64,000 nucleotides of DNA from Nanosynbacter sp963524495. Its GTDB lineage: Bacteria; Patescibacteriota; Saccharimonadia; Saccharimonadales; Saccharimonadaceae. The DNA is taken from NCBI GenBank assembly GCA_046846435.1, contig CP128407.1, positions 310,001 to 374,000 on the forward strand. Direction: 5' to 3'. The position numbers and the translations under genes were made by a program. Of the stretch, positions 51,966 through 60,456 are shown one piece after another (positions within the stretch are counted from its first letter, which is position 1; every line of letters begins with the position of its first letter). The notes under the pieces are model-generated. The model worked only from the letters and a program-made list of their open reading frames with translations, had not been told where the DNA came from and did not search any database.

Positions 51966-52124
51966 GAGGCTTTCACCTCCCTTCTGCCGCAGATACGCGG
52001 CTCCCCGCTGGACTTTCCAGTGGGCGGGTTGTTGGCGGAGTCTTTTCGTGCTTTGCTCTCGTGCTGAGCAAAACAAGGTTGCACGTATCCGACATGCAAC
52101 AGACTCTGCTCGAGAGTGATTCTA

Positions 52125-52153
52125 TTTATATCAATAAAATAAAGAAATGTCAA
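52125..52153 (-). promoter_or_regulatory. Unit E promoter, related to the cassette promoters
   Basis: TTGACA (52148-52153), 17-bp spacer and TATAAA (52125-52130) in the context TTGATATAAAT. It matches cassettes A-D (TTGACATTT..., TGATATA) except that the right half of the palindrome is lost. Confidence 0.65.
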
Positions 52154-52172
52154 TACATTTTGGCATAATTTC

Positions 52173-55100
52173 TTACGCCGCCTCTGTTAACAAATCATCC
52201 TCAAACTGCACCATCCCCTTATAATCCGCCGAATACCCAGAAATATCTGGCAGATCCAACGCGGTGATTTTCTGCCAGACGACATTAATCAGCTGGGCAA
52301 ATTCCGCCAATTCTCCCTCGGAGAACGTATCCTCCAGGCTGAGGATGTCGCCAGTTTTCATATCTGGCTCGACGAACTGCAGGCGGGCGCCAGTGAAGCT
52401 GAAATTGCCATAATCGCGTGAGGACTCCACCAAGAGTTGATAAAACATCAGCTGCTGGCGGTATTTGTGGAGCTTGATTTTTTCATAGTCAGACGCGCCC
52501 TTCCAGGAGTGCGACGGCTTGCCAGTCTTGTAATCAGTCACGAATATGGTTTTATTATGCTTATCAATATCGGCGACGTCCAGCTTGCCGGTCAGACGCG
52601 CGCCGCTAACGACGACGCCTTGATGAGCGAAATCGAGTTCCGCGAGCTCGGTGTCATGAAACTCGGACGATTTGGCGTCCAGAAACGCCGTCAGTGCCGC
52701 CGTGCCTTTGTCTAGATATAGCTCGAAATCGTCGGGCGGCAGGTGTTGGGCCTCGAGTGATGTGCGGAAATAGTTGAGGATGCGCTCGGTAGGCGGCAGG
52801 CGGTGATCGGCGCGCAGCAGGTTGTGCAGCTGCTGGAGACTGGCGTGAATGGCGGTGCCATAGCTGGCAGCGGGGCTTTTGGCGGACGGAAAACGCAGCA
52901 GATTGTTCAACAAAAAGTTCTGCGGCCCGCCGCGCGAGACATCGAGGAAATTATTGAGATGCGTAATGGAAAGTTTGTAAGTCTCTAAGGTCGGCGCCAG
53001 CACGTCCTTGAGCTCCGCAGTGATCGGCGTGCTCAGCCGCATGCTCCAGTCGGTTTGTGCCACGGTAAGTTGCGCTGCGGGCGTGTCGGCGGTGGGGATG
53101 ATCGTCGGCGCGTGGTCGGTTAGGAAGCTAGCGATCATGGTGTCGCTGCCGGCGTCGTTGGTCTGAGAGTACGTCATGGTCAAGGTGGTTTTGGCGCGGG
53201 TCATCGCCACGAAGAATAGCCGTAGCCGCTCGTCGTAGCTGGCGCCGGCGGGCTGGAGCTGGAGGTTGGCGGGATAGCGAATCAGCCGCGAGCGCGAGCG
53301 GACCTTCTCGCCCCAGGCGCTGTCGATTGCCCCGATGACAAAGACGTGCGGGAATTCTAGGCCTTTGGACTTGTGAGCGGTCATCAGGTTGATGGCGCCG
53401 CCGAGGGCGCTGGCCTGGGGACGGATGTGCGTCAGGCGGGTTTTGGTCGAGCGGTGCAGGTCGATGAATTCCAGGAAGTCCGCCAGCGTCGGGATTTCGT
53501 CGGTAGTGCGGTCGCGTAATTTTTGGCGCAGCGTGCGCAGGCTCTTGAGCGTGGTTAGGTAGGCGTCGGGATTTTGGGCGAGGTTATCGGGCGAGAAGTA
53601 GTGGGTGGCGAGAGAGGTGGGTGAGGAACTTTCCTCAGAGCTCCGTACAGCGACCATCGCCCGAGCGGCCTCGTTGGTTGGCGGTAAAGAACTCTTGTCG
53701 GAGCAAGCACTGCTGGAATTGCTCTGATCGACTCCGTGCAGCGATTGCAGCCCGAGCGTCCTCTGACGCCCGGCGCGTAAAGAGGAGTCGATTGGAGCAG
53801 TTCCAGCACCCATCTCTAACCCTAGCAACTTATCCAACTGCTCCTCCAGCGGCAGATTCGGCACGTCCTTCGCTCGCTCTAGCAGCCACTCGCCAAACGG
53901 CTGAAAGGTGCTGTTCGCCAGCATACTCTCCAGCCACAGCTCTCGATTTTTATACGCGTGGAGGCTGAGCCGCCATATATCCAGCACCGAAAAGCCAAAC
54001 GCCGGATGGGCGATGACCTCTGGCAGTAGGCTGTTGGCGGCGTCGAGGTTGTTTTGATGAATCGCCATGACGACCCGCGCCAGCTTGTCCAGCGCCTGAA
54101 TGATGTCCTGCTCTAAAATATCGTCGTGGCGCTCATAATTGACCATCAGATTCTGGCGATACAGATATGGCAACAGCTCGATCAGCTCCTTGTGATGGCG
54201 GGCGATGACGGTGATGTGCGCTGGGTTTTCGCCGCGTTCAATCAGCTCGGCAATTTGCCGAGCCACCCCTGCCCGCTCCTCGCTCACCGAGGTAAATTCC
54301 TGCACCTGAACCCGCGCGCCGCTACCGGACGCGTGCGCGGTCAATTGCTTTGATAAGCCGTCAATAGTATTCTCGAGGCGATCCGTCCCTTGGGTGATCA
54401 CCCCGCGCGCCGCCGTCAGGATGTCGGCCGCCGAGCGGTAATTGTCCGTCAGCACAATGATTTTCGGGTCGTGATAGTGCTGGCGGAAGCGCTGGATATT
54501 GCCAACATCGGCGCCCTGAAAACTGAAAATCGCCTGATCGTCGTCGCCGACCGCCATGATGTTGGGATCGTCCTCATCACCAGTCAGGTCGAACAGCAGC
54601 CGCAGCTGCGCCAGGTTGGTGTCCTGAAATTCGTCGACCATGATGAACTGAAATTGCTCCTGAAGGTTGGCGCGCAGTTCCGGGTGGGACTCGCAGGCTT
54701 GAATGACGGACAAAATCATGTCGTCGTAGTCAAACAGCGAGCGCTCGGCCAGTACGTTGCCATATGCTTCGTAGACGTCAATGGCGGCGGATAATTTCTC
54801 GCTGGCGGCAAAATCTTTCAGGACGAACTCGCCGCCGGCGTTCTTTTCGCACCATTTGTTTTTCCAGGCGGTTAGCGGTTTGGTGGAGTTGGCGTCGATG
54901 GCCTCTTGGGCCGCGTGAGCGATGCTGAGCGCCAGGACCTGAGCGTATGGGGTGATGGAGGACGGCAGATTGGCGGCTGTAACAGAATTTCCCTCGCCGA
55001 CCCTCTCGGCAATATTCTCTGCCAGCGGCGCAAATAACTCAATGGTTTTTTTAGAAATCTTACTCGCAAATACCTGCTGAATGTCAGCGGCAATGTCGGC

Positions 55101-55634
55101 GATGACGCGCTGATTATCCGCCGTAATCGCCCGCAGTTCCGCCGGGGTGAGACCGCTCTGCTTGAACTCGGAAATAACTCGGATTAATTCGTTGGTGTAG
55201 ACGAATTCGCCGTTGTTTTTAACGCTCAGCGGATTACGCCAATCAAGCCCCTCCAGGATCCCCGTCACGATTTGGTGCTGCGTCAGCTCGTCCGCCGGCT
55301 GGCTATCAGCGCCGCGGAAAAAATACTGGCGGTGCTGATTGATAATCTCCGTGCCGAAGTTGTGAAAGGTGTGAATGGCGATTTTATACGCATCCTCGCC
55401 GATGATCTGGCGGAGGCGCTGGCGCATGTTGGCAGCGCCGCTCTCGGTAAACGTCAGGCACAAAATACTGTCCGGCAGCGTATCGGTCTGGCGCAAAATC
55501 TGGGCGGTGCGCATGCTCAGCAGCTCGGTCTTGCCCGTGCCCGGCCCGGCGATCACCAGGAGCGAACCGTGAATATAATCGACCGCTTGGCGCTGATTGG
55601 CGTTCAGCGTGGCGTAGCGAATGTCAAAATCCAT
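52173..55634 (-). CDS. UvrD/PcrA-type helicase fused to a RecB-type nuclease, with in-frame palindromic insert
   Basis: The 1153-residue protein starts with a superfamily 1A helicase (LNANQRQAVDYIHGSLLVIAGPGTGKTELL, Walker A ~30; DEFQDTN; VGDDDQAIFSFQGAD; TAHKSKGLEF; VAMTRAK) and ends with a PD-(D/E)XK nuclease (YGTAIHASLQ ~925, GKLDVAD, VTDYKTGKP ~1033). It resembles AddB/RecB-like helicase-nucleases and should act on double-strand breaks. Residues ~607-673, between the two helicase halves, are an insert coded by palindromes 53711-53808 and 53645-53704. TACAAT lies exactly 6 nt before the ATG. Confidence 0.93.
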   Translation of the reverse strand: MDFDIRYATLNANQRQAVDYIHGSLLVIAGPGTGKTELLSMRTAQILRQTDTLPDSILCLTFTESGAANMRQRLRQIIGEDAYKIAIHTFHNFGTEIINQHRQYFFRGADSQPADELTQHQIVTGILEGLDWRNPLSVKNNGEFVYTNELIRVISEFKQSGLTPAELRAITADNQRVIADIAADIQQVFASKISKKTIELFAPLAENIAERVGEGNSVTAANLPSSITPYAQVLALSIAHAAQEAIDANSTKPLTAWKNKWCEKNAGGEFVLKDFAASEKLSAAIDVYEAYGNVLAERSLFDYDDMILSVIQACESHPELRANLQEQFQFIMVDEFQDTNLAQLRLLFDLTGDEDDPNIMAVGDDDQAIFSFQGADVGNIQRFRQHYHDPKIIVLTDNYRSAADILTAARGVITQGTDRLENTIDGLSKQLTAHASGSGARVQVQEFTSVSEERAGVARQIAELIERGENPAHITVIARHHKELIELLPYLYRQNLMVNYERHDDILEQDIIQALDKLARVVMAIHQNNLDAANSLLPEVIAHPAFGFSVLDIWRLSLHAYKNRELWLESMLANSTFQPFGEWLLERAKDVPNLPLEEQLDKLLGLEMGAGTAPIDSSLRAGRQRTLGLQSLHGVDQSNSSSACSDKSSLPPTNEAARAMVAVRSSEESSSPTSLATHYFSPDNLAQNPDAYLTTLKSLRTLRQKLRDRTTDEIPTLADFLEFIDLHRSTKTRLTHIRPQASALGGAINLMTAHKSKGLEFPHVFVIGAIDSAWGEKVRSRSRLIRYPANLQLQPAGASYDERLRLFFVAMTRAKTTLTMTYSQTNDAGSDTMIASFLTDHAPTIIPTADTPAAQLTVAQTDWSMRLSTPITAELKDVLAPTLETYKLSITHLNNFLDVSRGGPQNFLLNNLLRFPSAKSPAASYGTAIHASLQQLHNLLRADHRLPPTERILNYFRTSLEAQHLPPDDFELYLDKGTAALTAFLDAKSSEFHDTELAELDFAHQGVVVSGARLTGKLDVADIDKHNKTIFVTDYKTGKPSHSWKGASDYEKIKLHKYRQQLMFYQLLVESSRDYGNFSFTGARLQFVEPDMKTGDILSLEDTFSEGELAEFAQLINVVWQKITALDLPDISGYSADYKGMVQFEDDLLTEAA
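53645..53704. repeat. Second palindrome in the helicase insert
   Basis: GCTCCG/CGGAGC arms around a GC-rich centre; it lies directly beside the larger palindrome. The coded peptide begins CSDKSS, similar to the SDKS of the der/ABC-F insert; this may be chance. Confidence 0.45.
53711..53808. repeat. Palindromic insert inside the helicase gene
   Basis: Arms of about 25 bp (53711-53735 and 53784-53808, ~19/23 paired in the core, with TCGACTCC/GGAGTCGA) enclose two small hairpins, TGCA/TGCA and GCGTC-CTCT-GACGC. Confidence 0.85.
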
Positions 55635-55689
55635 GAGTCAATTGTAGCACGCTGGCACAAGCACTGGTAACAATGGTAAAATAGAAGGT

Positions 55690-56166
55690 ATGCATGATGA
55701 ACGGGCGCTCGCGGCGCTGATTGATGATCAGTTTGGACTGACGATCGAGATCCAGTCGGTCGTGCTGCCGATGAGCGATGTCAGCCGCACGGCGCAGGCA
55801 ACGGTGGTGCTTGATAGGACGGGTGAATTGTTGGCTTACATCACAGCACGGGCCATCATGACGCTGGGTGATGTCAAGCGGTTGGTGCGGCGAATGGGCT
55901 TGCGGCCGGAGCGATTCGTACCGCCAAAACACCAGCCGAATTACTTTGACGATGTGGCGACCGAGAAGTTTCAGGCGGTTTTTCCGGGGATGAATGTGAC
56001 TTCGCCGGATGACTTGATATATTATCGAACGCTGGTGCCGTATAATCCAGCCCTGGTCGTCATATCGGAGGTCAAGCGTGGCGAAATATACCAATTTGAC
56101 CCGGACGCTCGCGGCGGCTATCGTGTCGGTGCGCGATTACATTACAAAAGGAGCGAAACAATATAA
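55690..56166 (+). CDS. Unrecognised protein upstream of a P-type ATPase
   Basis: This is a 158-residue soluble protein with alternating sheets and helices (TAQATVVLDRTGELLAYITARAIMTLGDVKRLVRRMGLRPERF) and no membrane segment. TAAAAT lies 7 nt before the ATG. The last base of its stop is next to the ATPase ATG (1-nt overlap), so the two form an operon and it may regulate or assist the ATPase. The family is not recognised. Confidence 0.65.
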   Translation: MHDERALAALIDDQFGLTIEIQSVVLPMSDVSRTAQATVVLDRTGELLAYITARAIMTLGDVKRLVRRMGLRPERFVPPKHQPNYFDDVATEKFQAVFPGMNVTSPDDLIYYRTLVPYNPALVVISEVKRGEIYQFDPDARGGYRVGARLHYKRSETI

Positions 56167-58613
56167 TGCGAGATTATCTAGACATTATCAAGAGAAATTT
56201 ACTGTCACCGATTGTGCTAGCGATTTTCCTGCTGGCCGGGGCGCTGATTTATGTGCGCGAGTACCGGGACGCTTGGTTTATCTCGGTGGTGATCGTGGTC
56301 AACTCGCTGATCGGCATCGTGCAGGAAATTCGTGCCAAGCGGGTGCTGCACCGGTTGGAACTGATGAGTGCGCCCAGGGCGCGGGTGTTGCGTGATGGTC
56401 AGGCGGTGGAAGTGCCGTATGATTCGCTGGTGGTTGGCGACGAGATTATCCTCAGGGCTGGCGATGAGCTGCCGGCGGACGCGACAGTAATGGTGTCGAA
56501 GGGTTTGGAGCTGAATGAAAGCATGCTCACTGGCGAGTCGGCGGCGATTGAGAAAGCGGTTGGCGACACGGTGCTGGCGGCAACCACGGTGTTGGCGGGC
56601 GAAGGTACGGCGCGGGTTGCGGCAGTCGGCGACCAGACGAAGGCCGGCGCCATCAGCCAAGTCCTCAAACGCTACAAGCCAGAGCTGACGCCCTTGCAGC
56701 GAGCAATTTGGCGGGCGATCACCTTCTTGACATACGGCGCGATTGTGTTAGCGGCGCTGATTTTTACCGTGTACTATTTGTCGGGTGATAATGTGGTGAT
56801 TATCCTCAAGACGATTACCTCGGCGGCGGTGACGGTGGTGCCGGAGGGGCTGCTGCTGGCCAGTTCCCTGCTGCTGGCGTTCGGCTCGCTGCGGCTGGCG
56901 CAGGCCAAGGTGTTGCCGCAAAAGTTGGCGGCGATCGAGGCGATGGCGCTGCTTAATCTGTTGGCGGTGGACAAGACTGGCACACTAACCAGCGACGAGG
57001 TGACGTTGGAGCGGGTGGTGGCGTTTGATGAGATGATGTCGGCAAATTCAGTGCTGGATACCTCGGAAAAATCCGCAGCCCAAGCGGCCGCAGACAGTCC
57101 AGCGCGTAGATTCTCGGAGACAAAACTGTCTGAAACTGCTTCAGACGTTGCCGAGTTGGCCGCCCTCATCGCCCACGAAACCAGCGGCGGCAATATCACC
57201 GGGCAAGCGATCCTCGCAGAAATCACGCCGCCCAAGCACGCGGAAATCATCGAGGTAATGGCCTTTTCTTCGGCGCGCAAGATGGCGGGCGTCCGGGCCA
57301 AGGTCGACGGCACGGTGCGGACATTGATGATGGGGGCGCCGGAGTTTGTGGCTAAATTGGCGCCGGTTGACGCCATGTTGCAGCGCCAGCTAGACGAGTG
57401 GGCGGACAGCGGCCTACGGGTGCTGATGCTGGCGGAGTTTGATGATGAGACGACGAGATTAAAGGATCTGCCGGACGGTTCTGGCCGGGCGATTGGCGCG
57501 GTGATTTTGCGTAATTCCCTGCGCGACGGCGTGATTGATACGGTCAAATTCCTCCAGGAGCAAGGCGTAGTCATCCGGGTGATCTCTGGCGACAATCCGC
57601 GCACCGTTCAGCACATCGCGCGCCAGGCGGGCATTGATAATCCAGACAAGGCTATCCTCGGCTCGGCGCTAGCGGGTCTCAGCGACAAGGCTTTTAACAA
57701 GGCCGCCGACGAACACACAATTTTTGCCCGCGTGCTGCCAGAGCAAAAGGAGCGGCTGATCGCTCATTTCAAGCAGTCCGGCAAGTTCACCGGCATGGTC
57801 GGCGACGGCGTCAATGACGCGCTGGCGCTGAAAAAATCCGACCTCGGCGTGGCGATGTATGCGGGAGCTCCGGCGTCGCGGCGGGTGGCGGATATAATTT
57901 TACTCAATAATTCGTTTACGTCCCTGCCGATTGGCATGAAGCTGGGTAATCGGATCATGCAAGCGATCGAAGTGATCGCTACCCTGTTCTTTCACAAGAT
58001 TATTTACGGCGTGGTGCTGCTGCTGAGTACCATGCTGGTCGGGCTGAATTATCCGTACGCGCCGCGGCACATCACCTTTCTCAATATTTTCCTGGTGACC
58101 ATGCCGACGATCATGTGGACGCTGTTTCCGCCACGGCCACGTCATCGGGTCAATCCAGCGTATTTTTGGCGAGACACCTTGCGGGCGGTGGCGCCGATCG
58201 CACTGCTAACGGGCCTCACCGTGGCGTTCACCTATTGGTCGGGTGTGACGCTGCATCCAAATCAGGCGGCCGAGGCGGCGACAATGACGGTCCTAACGGC
58301 TACGTTCTTTGGGATTTATCTGGTATTTTTGGTCGGGCCGATGCTCGGCGTAGTCCTCGATAAGCGGGCGCACCTGGCGCGGATGCTGTATATGGCGGGA
58401 GTGTTGTTTGTTACCTTGGTGAGTTTTGGTGTCGAGCCGCTCAGGCAGTTCTTTGACTTTACTATGCCAAATGTTGCCCTGCTCTGGCCGGGCATCGCCG
58501 TGGTCGTTCCCGTCGCCCTGGCCCAGTGGTGGCTGGCCCGCCGCGCTGGTCGGAAGTTTGCTGATATGGTAGAGGCGGCCGACGAGCGGATACAGACGGA
58601 CCACCCAGAATGA
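56166..58613 (+). CDS. Cation-transporting P-type ATPase with a small in-frame palindromic insert
   Basis: The 815-residue pump has LTGES (actuator), VPEGLLLA (PEGL of type II pumps), VDKTGTLTSDEV (phosphorylated Asp ~268), MVGDGVNDALALK and about ten transmembrane helices. PEGL with no metal-binding N-terminal domain fits a Ca2+ or other divalent-cation pump of the Mycobacterium CtpE kind; the ion is not certain. Just after the phosphorylation site ~35 residues (SEKSAAQAAADSPARRFSET) are extra and are coded partly by a palindrome (57113-57155). Confidence 0.92.
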   Translation: MRDYLDIIKRNLLSPIVLAIFLLAGALIYVREYRDAWFISVVIVVNSLIGIVQEIRAKRVLHRLELMSAPRARVLRDGQAVEVPYDSLVVGDEIILRAGDELPADATVMVSKGLELNESMLTGESAAIEKAVGDTVLAATTVLAGEGTARVAAVGDQTKAGAISQVLKRYKPELTPLQRAIWRAITFLTYGAIVLAALIFTVYYLSGDNVVIILKTITSAAVTVVPEGLLLASSLLLAFGSLRLAQAKVLPQKLAAIEAMALLNLLAVDKTGTLTSDEVTLERVVAFDEMMSANSVLDTSEKSAAQAAADSPARRFSETKLSETASDVAELAALIAHETSGGNITGQAILAEITPPKHAEIIEVMAFSSARKMAGVRAKVDGTVRTLMMGAPEFVAKLAPVDAMLQRQLDEWADSGLRVLMLAEFDDETTRLKDLPDGSGRAIGAVILRNSLRDGVIDTVKFLQEQGVVIRVISGDNPRTVQHIARQAGIDNPDKAILGSALAGLSDKAFNKAADEHTIFARVLPEQKERLIAHFKQSGKFTGMVGDGVNDALALKKSDLGVAMYAGAPASRRVADIILLNNSFTSLPIGMKLGNRIMQAIEVIATLFFHKIIYGVVLLLSTMLVGLNYPYAPRHITFLNIFLVTMPTIMWTLFPPRPRHRVNPAYFWRDTLRAVAPIALLTGLTVAFTYWSGVTLHPNQAAEAATMTVLTATFFGIYLVFLVGPMLGVVLDKRAHLARMLYMAGVLFVTLVSFGVEPLRQFFDFTMPNVALLWPGIAVVVPVALAQWWLARRAGRKFADMVEAADERIQTDHPE
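57113..57155. repeat. Palindrome inside the P-type ATPase gene
   Basis: 43 bp: CTCGG/CCGAG outer, GTCTGAA-ACTGC-TTCAGAC inner. It is smaller than the other in-frame inserts and less certain to be of the same origin. Confidence 0.65.
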
Positions 58614-58649
58614 GCGGGCGAGTAGTTCCAATCCCTGATTATCTCCAAT

Positions 58650-58763
58650 GAAAATAGCCCACCGAACGAGCTCAAACCAGAACTGGATATGTCTCAACCC
58701 AGGAAATGCAAGTAATGCATCTCAACCAGTTTGAGCCCAGTCGGTGAGCTATTTTCGGTGGGC
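58650..58763 (-). ncRNA. Cassette C: structured 3' RNA and terminator
   Basis: 114 nt, identical to cassette A (8325-8438) except at one position, although the two are 50 kb apart and the proteins differ. See cassette A for the fold. It also separates C from the convergent P-type ATPase gene. Confidence 0.8.
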
Positions 58764-58768
58764 GCCCT

Positions 58769-58993
58769 TTACTTTTTAAGGCGCTCCCTCACCTCCGTCC
58801 ACACTGCGAGGGCGCCGATTAGGGCCGCTAGGGTAAACACCCACGTTCCGAAACAACTATCATTCTGGGTGCAGTTTCTCACTCCCACGCAGGGGTCGAG
58901 GTCGGCGCAGGAGCCTCCCAACCACCCCCACATGGCGCCGGCGGCGGAGAAAACGGTACCCATCACGAAGCCGGCGAGCTCAGATCTGGACAT
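58769..58993 (-). CDS. Cassette C: small two-helix membrane protein
   Basis: The 74-residue protein starts at 58993 with GAGGAGG 4-5 nt upstream. Helix 1 (AGFVMGTVFSAAGAMWGWLGG) and helix 2 (WVFTLAALIGALAVWTEV) enclose an external loop with four Cys (CADLDPCVGVRNCTQNDSC), possibly two disulfides. The tail is charged (VRERLKK). The loop makes it distinct from A and B. Confidence 0.7.
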   Translation of the reverse strand: MSRSELAGFVMGTVFSAAGAMWGWLGGSCADLDPCVGVRNCTQNDSCFGTWVFTLAALIGALAVWTEVRERLKK

Positions 58994-59011
58994 ACATCCT
59001 CCTCGTAAGAA

Positions 59012-59059
59012 AGCTCAAAGCTAAAGGGCGACTTCCGCCCTTAGACTAAACTCTGAGCT
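59012..59059 (-). ncRNA. Cassette C: conserved leader hairpin
   Basis: AGCTCAAAG/CTCTGAGCT with inner AGGGCGG/CGCCCT hairpin; same layout as A and B. Confidence 0.65.
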
Positions 59060-59065
59060 GAAAGC

Positions 59066-59099
59066 TGATATATATATCACTAATAGAATAAAATGTCAA
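59066..59099 (-). promoter_or_regulatory. Cassette C: promoter with palindromic -10 region
   Basis: TTGACA (59094-59099), 17 bp, TATATA within TGATATATATATCA (59066-59079). Identical to cassette A from here to the second TTGACA upstream. The similarity with cassette D extends further upstream (CACCCCTGTTATGATC-like). Confidence 0.75.
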
Positions 59100-59235
59100 T
59101 GGATTTTGTCAAAAATGTGATATAATATCTTCTCTCACCCCTGTTATGATCATAGATAACTTTTTATAGAAAATAGTAGCCGGTGTTTTCTGTGAGTGGC
59201 TGTTCCGCTCTCCCCGCGCTATGCCGGGTCGCTAA

Positions 59236-60147
59236 TCATGACTCGCCCAGATCTTTCGTAGCGGAGATGGTCACCGTTATCGCTCTCAAAATCGTCCGCA
59301 AATTTGCAGCGGTGATGGCCTTCGCTAGCGCATACTTTGTCAGCGGCGCGGCGGTTTTCTGGTAAAAATAAATTGGTGCGGGGTTGTAGAGCGGTTCGGT
59401 TTTGAAGGCTTTGGCGAGATCATTTAGGTGGTCGGCATGCGGCGCGGGGTCAAATGTTCGTAAATAATTCTGCGCTGCTTTGCCTGCATTTTGCCAATTG
59501 AAAGATTTTTTAACGGTGTAGGTTTGGCTGACCGAATTGCCGTCATGGTAGGCGGTGAATTCGCTATGGCTGGACGGATAGACTGGCGCTCTGTCAAAGC
59601 ACGCGCTGCGCACCAGGTCGAGCAGTATCGGATACATGCAGAAAAAGGCGGCAGTCGCCTGAGTGCTGGCATCAGAAACTTCAATCGTCAGTGTAATATC
59701 TATAAAATCCTCCGGCTGATAGTCAATTTCCAGCGGTGGGTCTATGGCTGATTTGGTAACTTTGTCAGGTCTGGCGGAGCTGGGTCTAGTGAAAGCTTTT
59801 TGACAGCGCGCCAGTTGTTTGCGTAATTCTTTTTCATCCCAAATGACAACGTTTGATCTCATTTCCGCTTCAATGTGGGCGACGGATTCGTGAATCATGG
59901 ATAAATCAAACGGCTTTACGTCAGCGATGACTTTTTCAAATAACGTAATTGATTCGCGAGTAAAGAACGCGACGTCAAAAAACACGCTTGATTCGGATGT
60001 CGTGCCGTGTAATTCGCCAACAAAGGCGCGCTCATTGCCGGATTTTTCTACCATTCGCAAGAACCGCCGAATAACCAAATGCTCAAACAAATGGCAAACA
60101 TCGTGATCGGCTGGCAAGTTGTAAGCGGAATATAGTTTGTGGATCAT
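59236..60147 (-). CDS. M16 (insulinase)-like protein
   Basis: The 303-residue protein begins MIHKLYSAYNLPADHDVCHLFEHLVIRRFL; HLFEH is the inverted zinc motif HxxEH of M16 metallopeptidases. The further downstream Glu ligand is not certain. The rest (DVAFFTRESITLFEKVIADVKPFDLSMIHESVAHIEAEM) fits the alpha/beta half-domain. It may be a peptidase or an inactive relative. It is cytoplasmic, with no signal peptide. TACAAT lies exactly 6 nt before the ATG. Confidence 0.65.
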   Translation of the reverse strand: MIHKLYSAYNLPADHDVCHLFEHLVIRRFLRMVEKSGNERAFVGELHGTTSESSVFFDVAFFTRESITLFEKVIADVKPFDLSMIHESVAHIEAEMRSNVVIWDEKELRKQLARCQKAFTRPSSARPDKVTKSAIDPPLEIDYQPEDFIDITLTIEVSDASTQATAAFFCMYPILLDLVRSACFDRAPVYPSSHSEFTAYHDGNSVSQTYTVKKSFNWQNAGKAAQNYLRTFDPAPHADHLNDLAKAFKTEPLYNPAPIYFYQKTAAPLTKYALAKAITAANLRTILRAITVTISATKDLGES

Positions 60148-60170
60148 GGGTTTATTGTAGCAGGGTGAGT

Positions 60171-60206
60171 ACTCCGCCCCAACAGATTGTACTGCCAGGG
60201 CGGAGT
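60171..60206 (-). terminator. Cassette D terminator hairpin
   Basis: ACTCCGCCC/GGGCGGAGT with an 18-nt loop, right behind the cassette D ORF. It differs from the 3' RNA of A-C. Confidence 0.6.
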
Positions 60207-60216
60207 CTTCTCGAAC

Positions 60217-60456
60217 TCAGAAGCTCTTGAACGGAGCCTTGTCGTTCGAGGTTCCTGGGTCGCTACGGTTGGTCAGCGACCTAGGAGCGTCGGCCTTCGG
60301 GGTCGACGACTTCGGGGTGAGCACACTGCTGATAGTGGTCTTCGGCAACGTGCTGGGAGAACCACCGAAGCCGAACCGCTGGCTACCGCTCTGGCTCAGG
60401 CTGTCGTGATGGTTCTTGTTGCTGTTCAATCCCTTTTGGGGACGTCCAGTTGCCAT
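60217..60456 (-). CDS. Cassette D: small Ser/Pro-rich basic protein
   Basis: The start at 60456 (MATGRPQKGLNSNKNHHDSL) has GGAG 7-8 nt upstream. The 79-residue product is rich in Ser, Thr, Pro, Lys and Gly and looks disordered, not a membrane protein. Its promoter is that of cassettes A-C, but leader, protein and terminator are different. The leader folds so that ACTCC pairs with GGAGT, hiding the ribosome site. Confidence 0.65.
   Translation of the reverse strand: MATGRPQKGLNSNKNHHDSLSQSGSQRFGFGGSPSTLPKTTISSVLTPKSSTPKADAPRSLTNRSDPGTSNDKAPFKSF

Larger units (their letters stand above)
51309..52118 (-). ncRNA. Unit E: very large structured RNA (~810 nt)
   Basis: From the promoter at 52125-52153 to the terminator at 51323-51346 this minus-strand transcript is built of consecutive hairpins: GCGCGGTA/TACCGCGC; a 28-bp perfect palindrome (51793-51820); GCTGAGCT/AGCTCAGC; a tRNA-like element; a perfect 12-bp stem (51589-51623); CCCCC-GAAA-GGGGG; GGAGGT/ACCTCC; and a perfect 13-bp stem (51434-51486). 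The density resembles the ornate large bacterial RNAs (GOLLD, ROOL, OLE class), but no match to those families is claimed. A 54-codon ORF lies inside it. Confidence 0.7.

Noticed and set aside
51940..52010. RNase P RNA because of a GGAAAGTCC-like segment
   Set aside because: This is the loop and arm of a simple hairpin; the other conserved RNase P regions are absent.
51309..52118. Unit E as a normal tmRNA (ssrA)
   Set aside because: The T-arm/acceptor part fits, but the 5' acceptor strand lies only 19 nt before the T-arm, and I find no D-loop consensus, tag frame or pseudoknot order of tmRNA. Kept as an open question in the findings.
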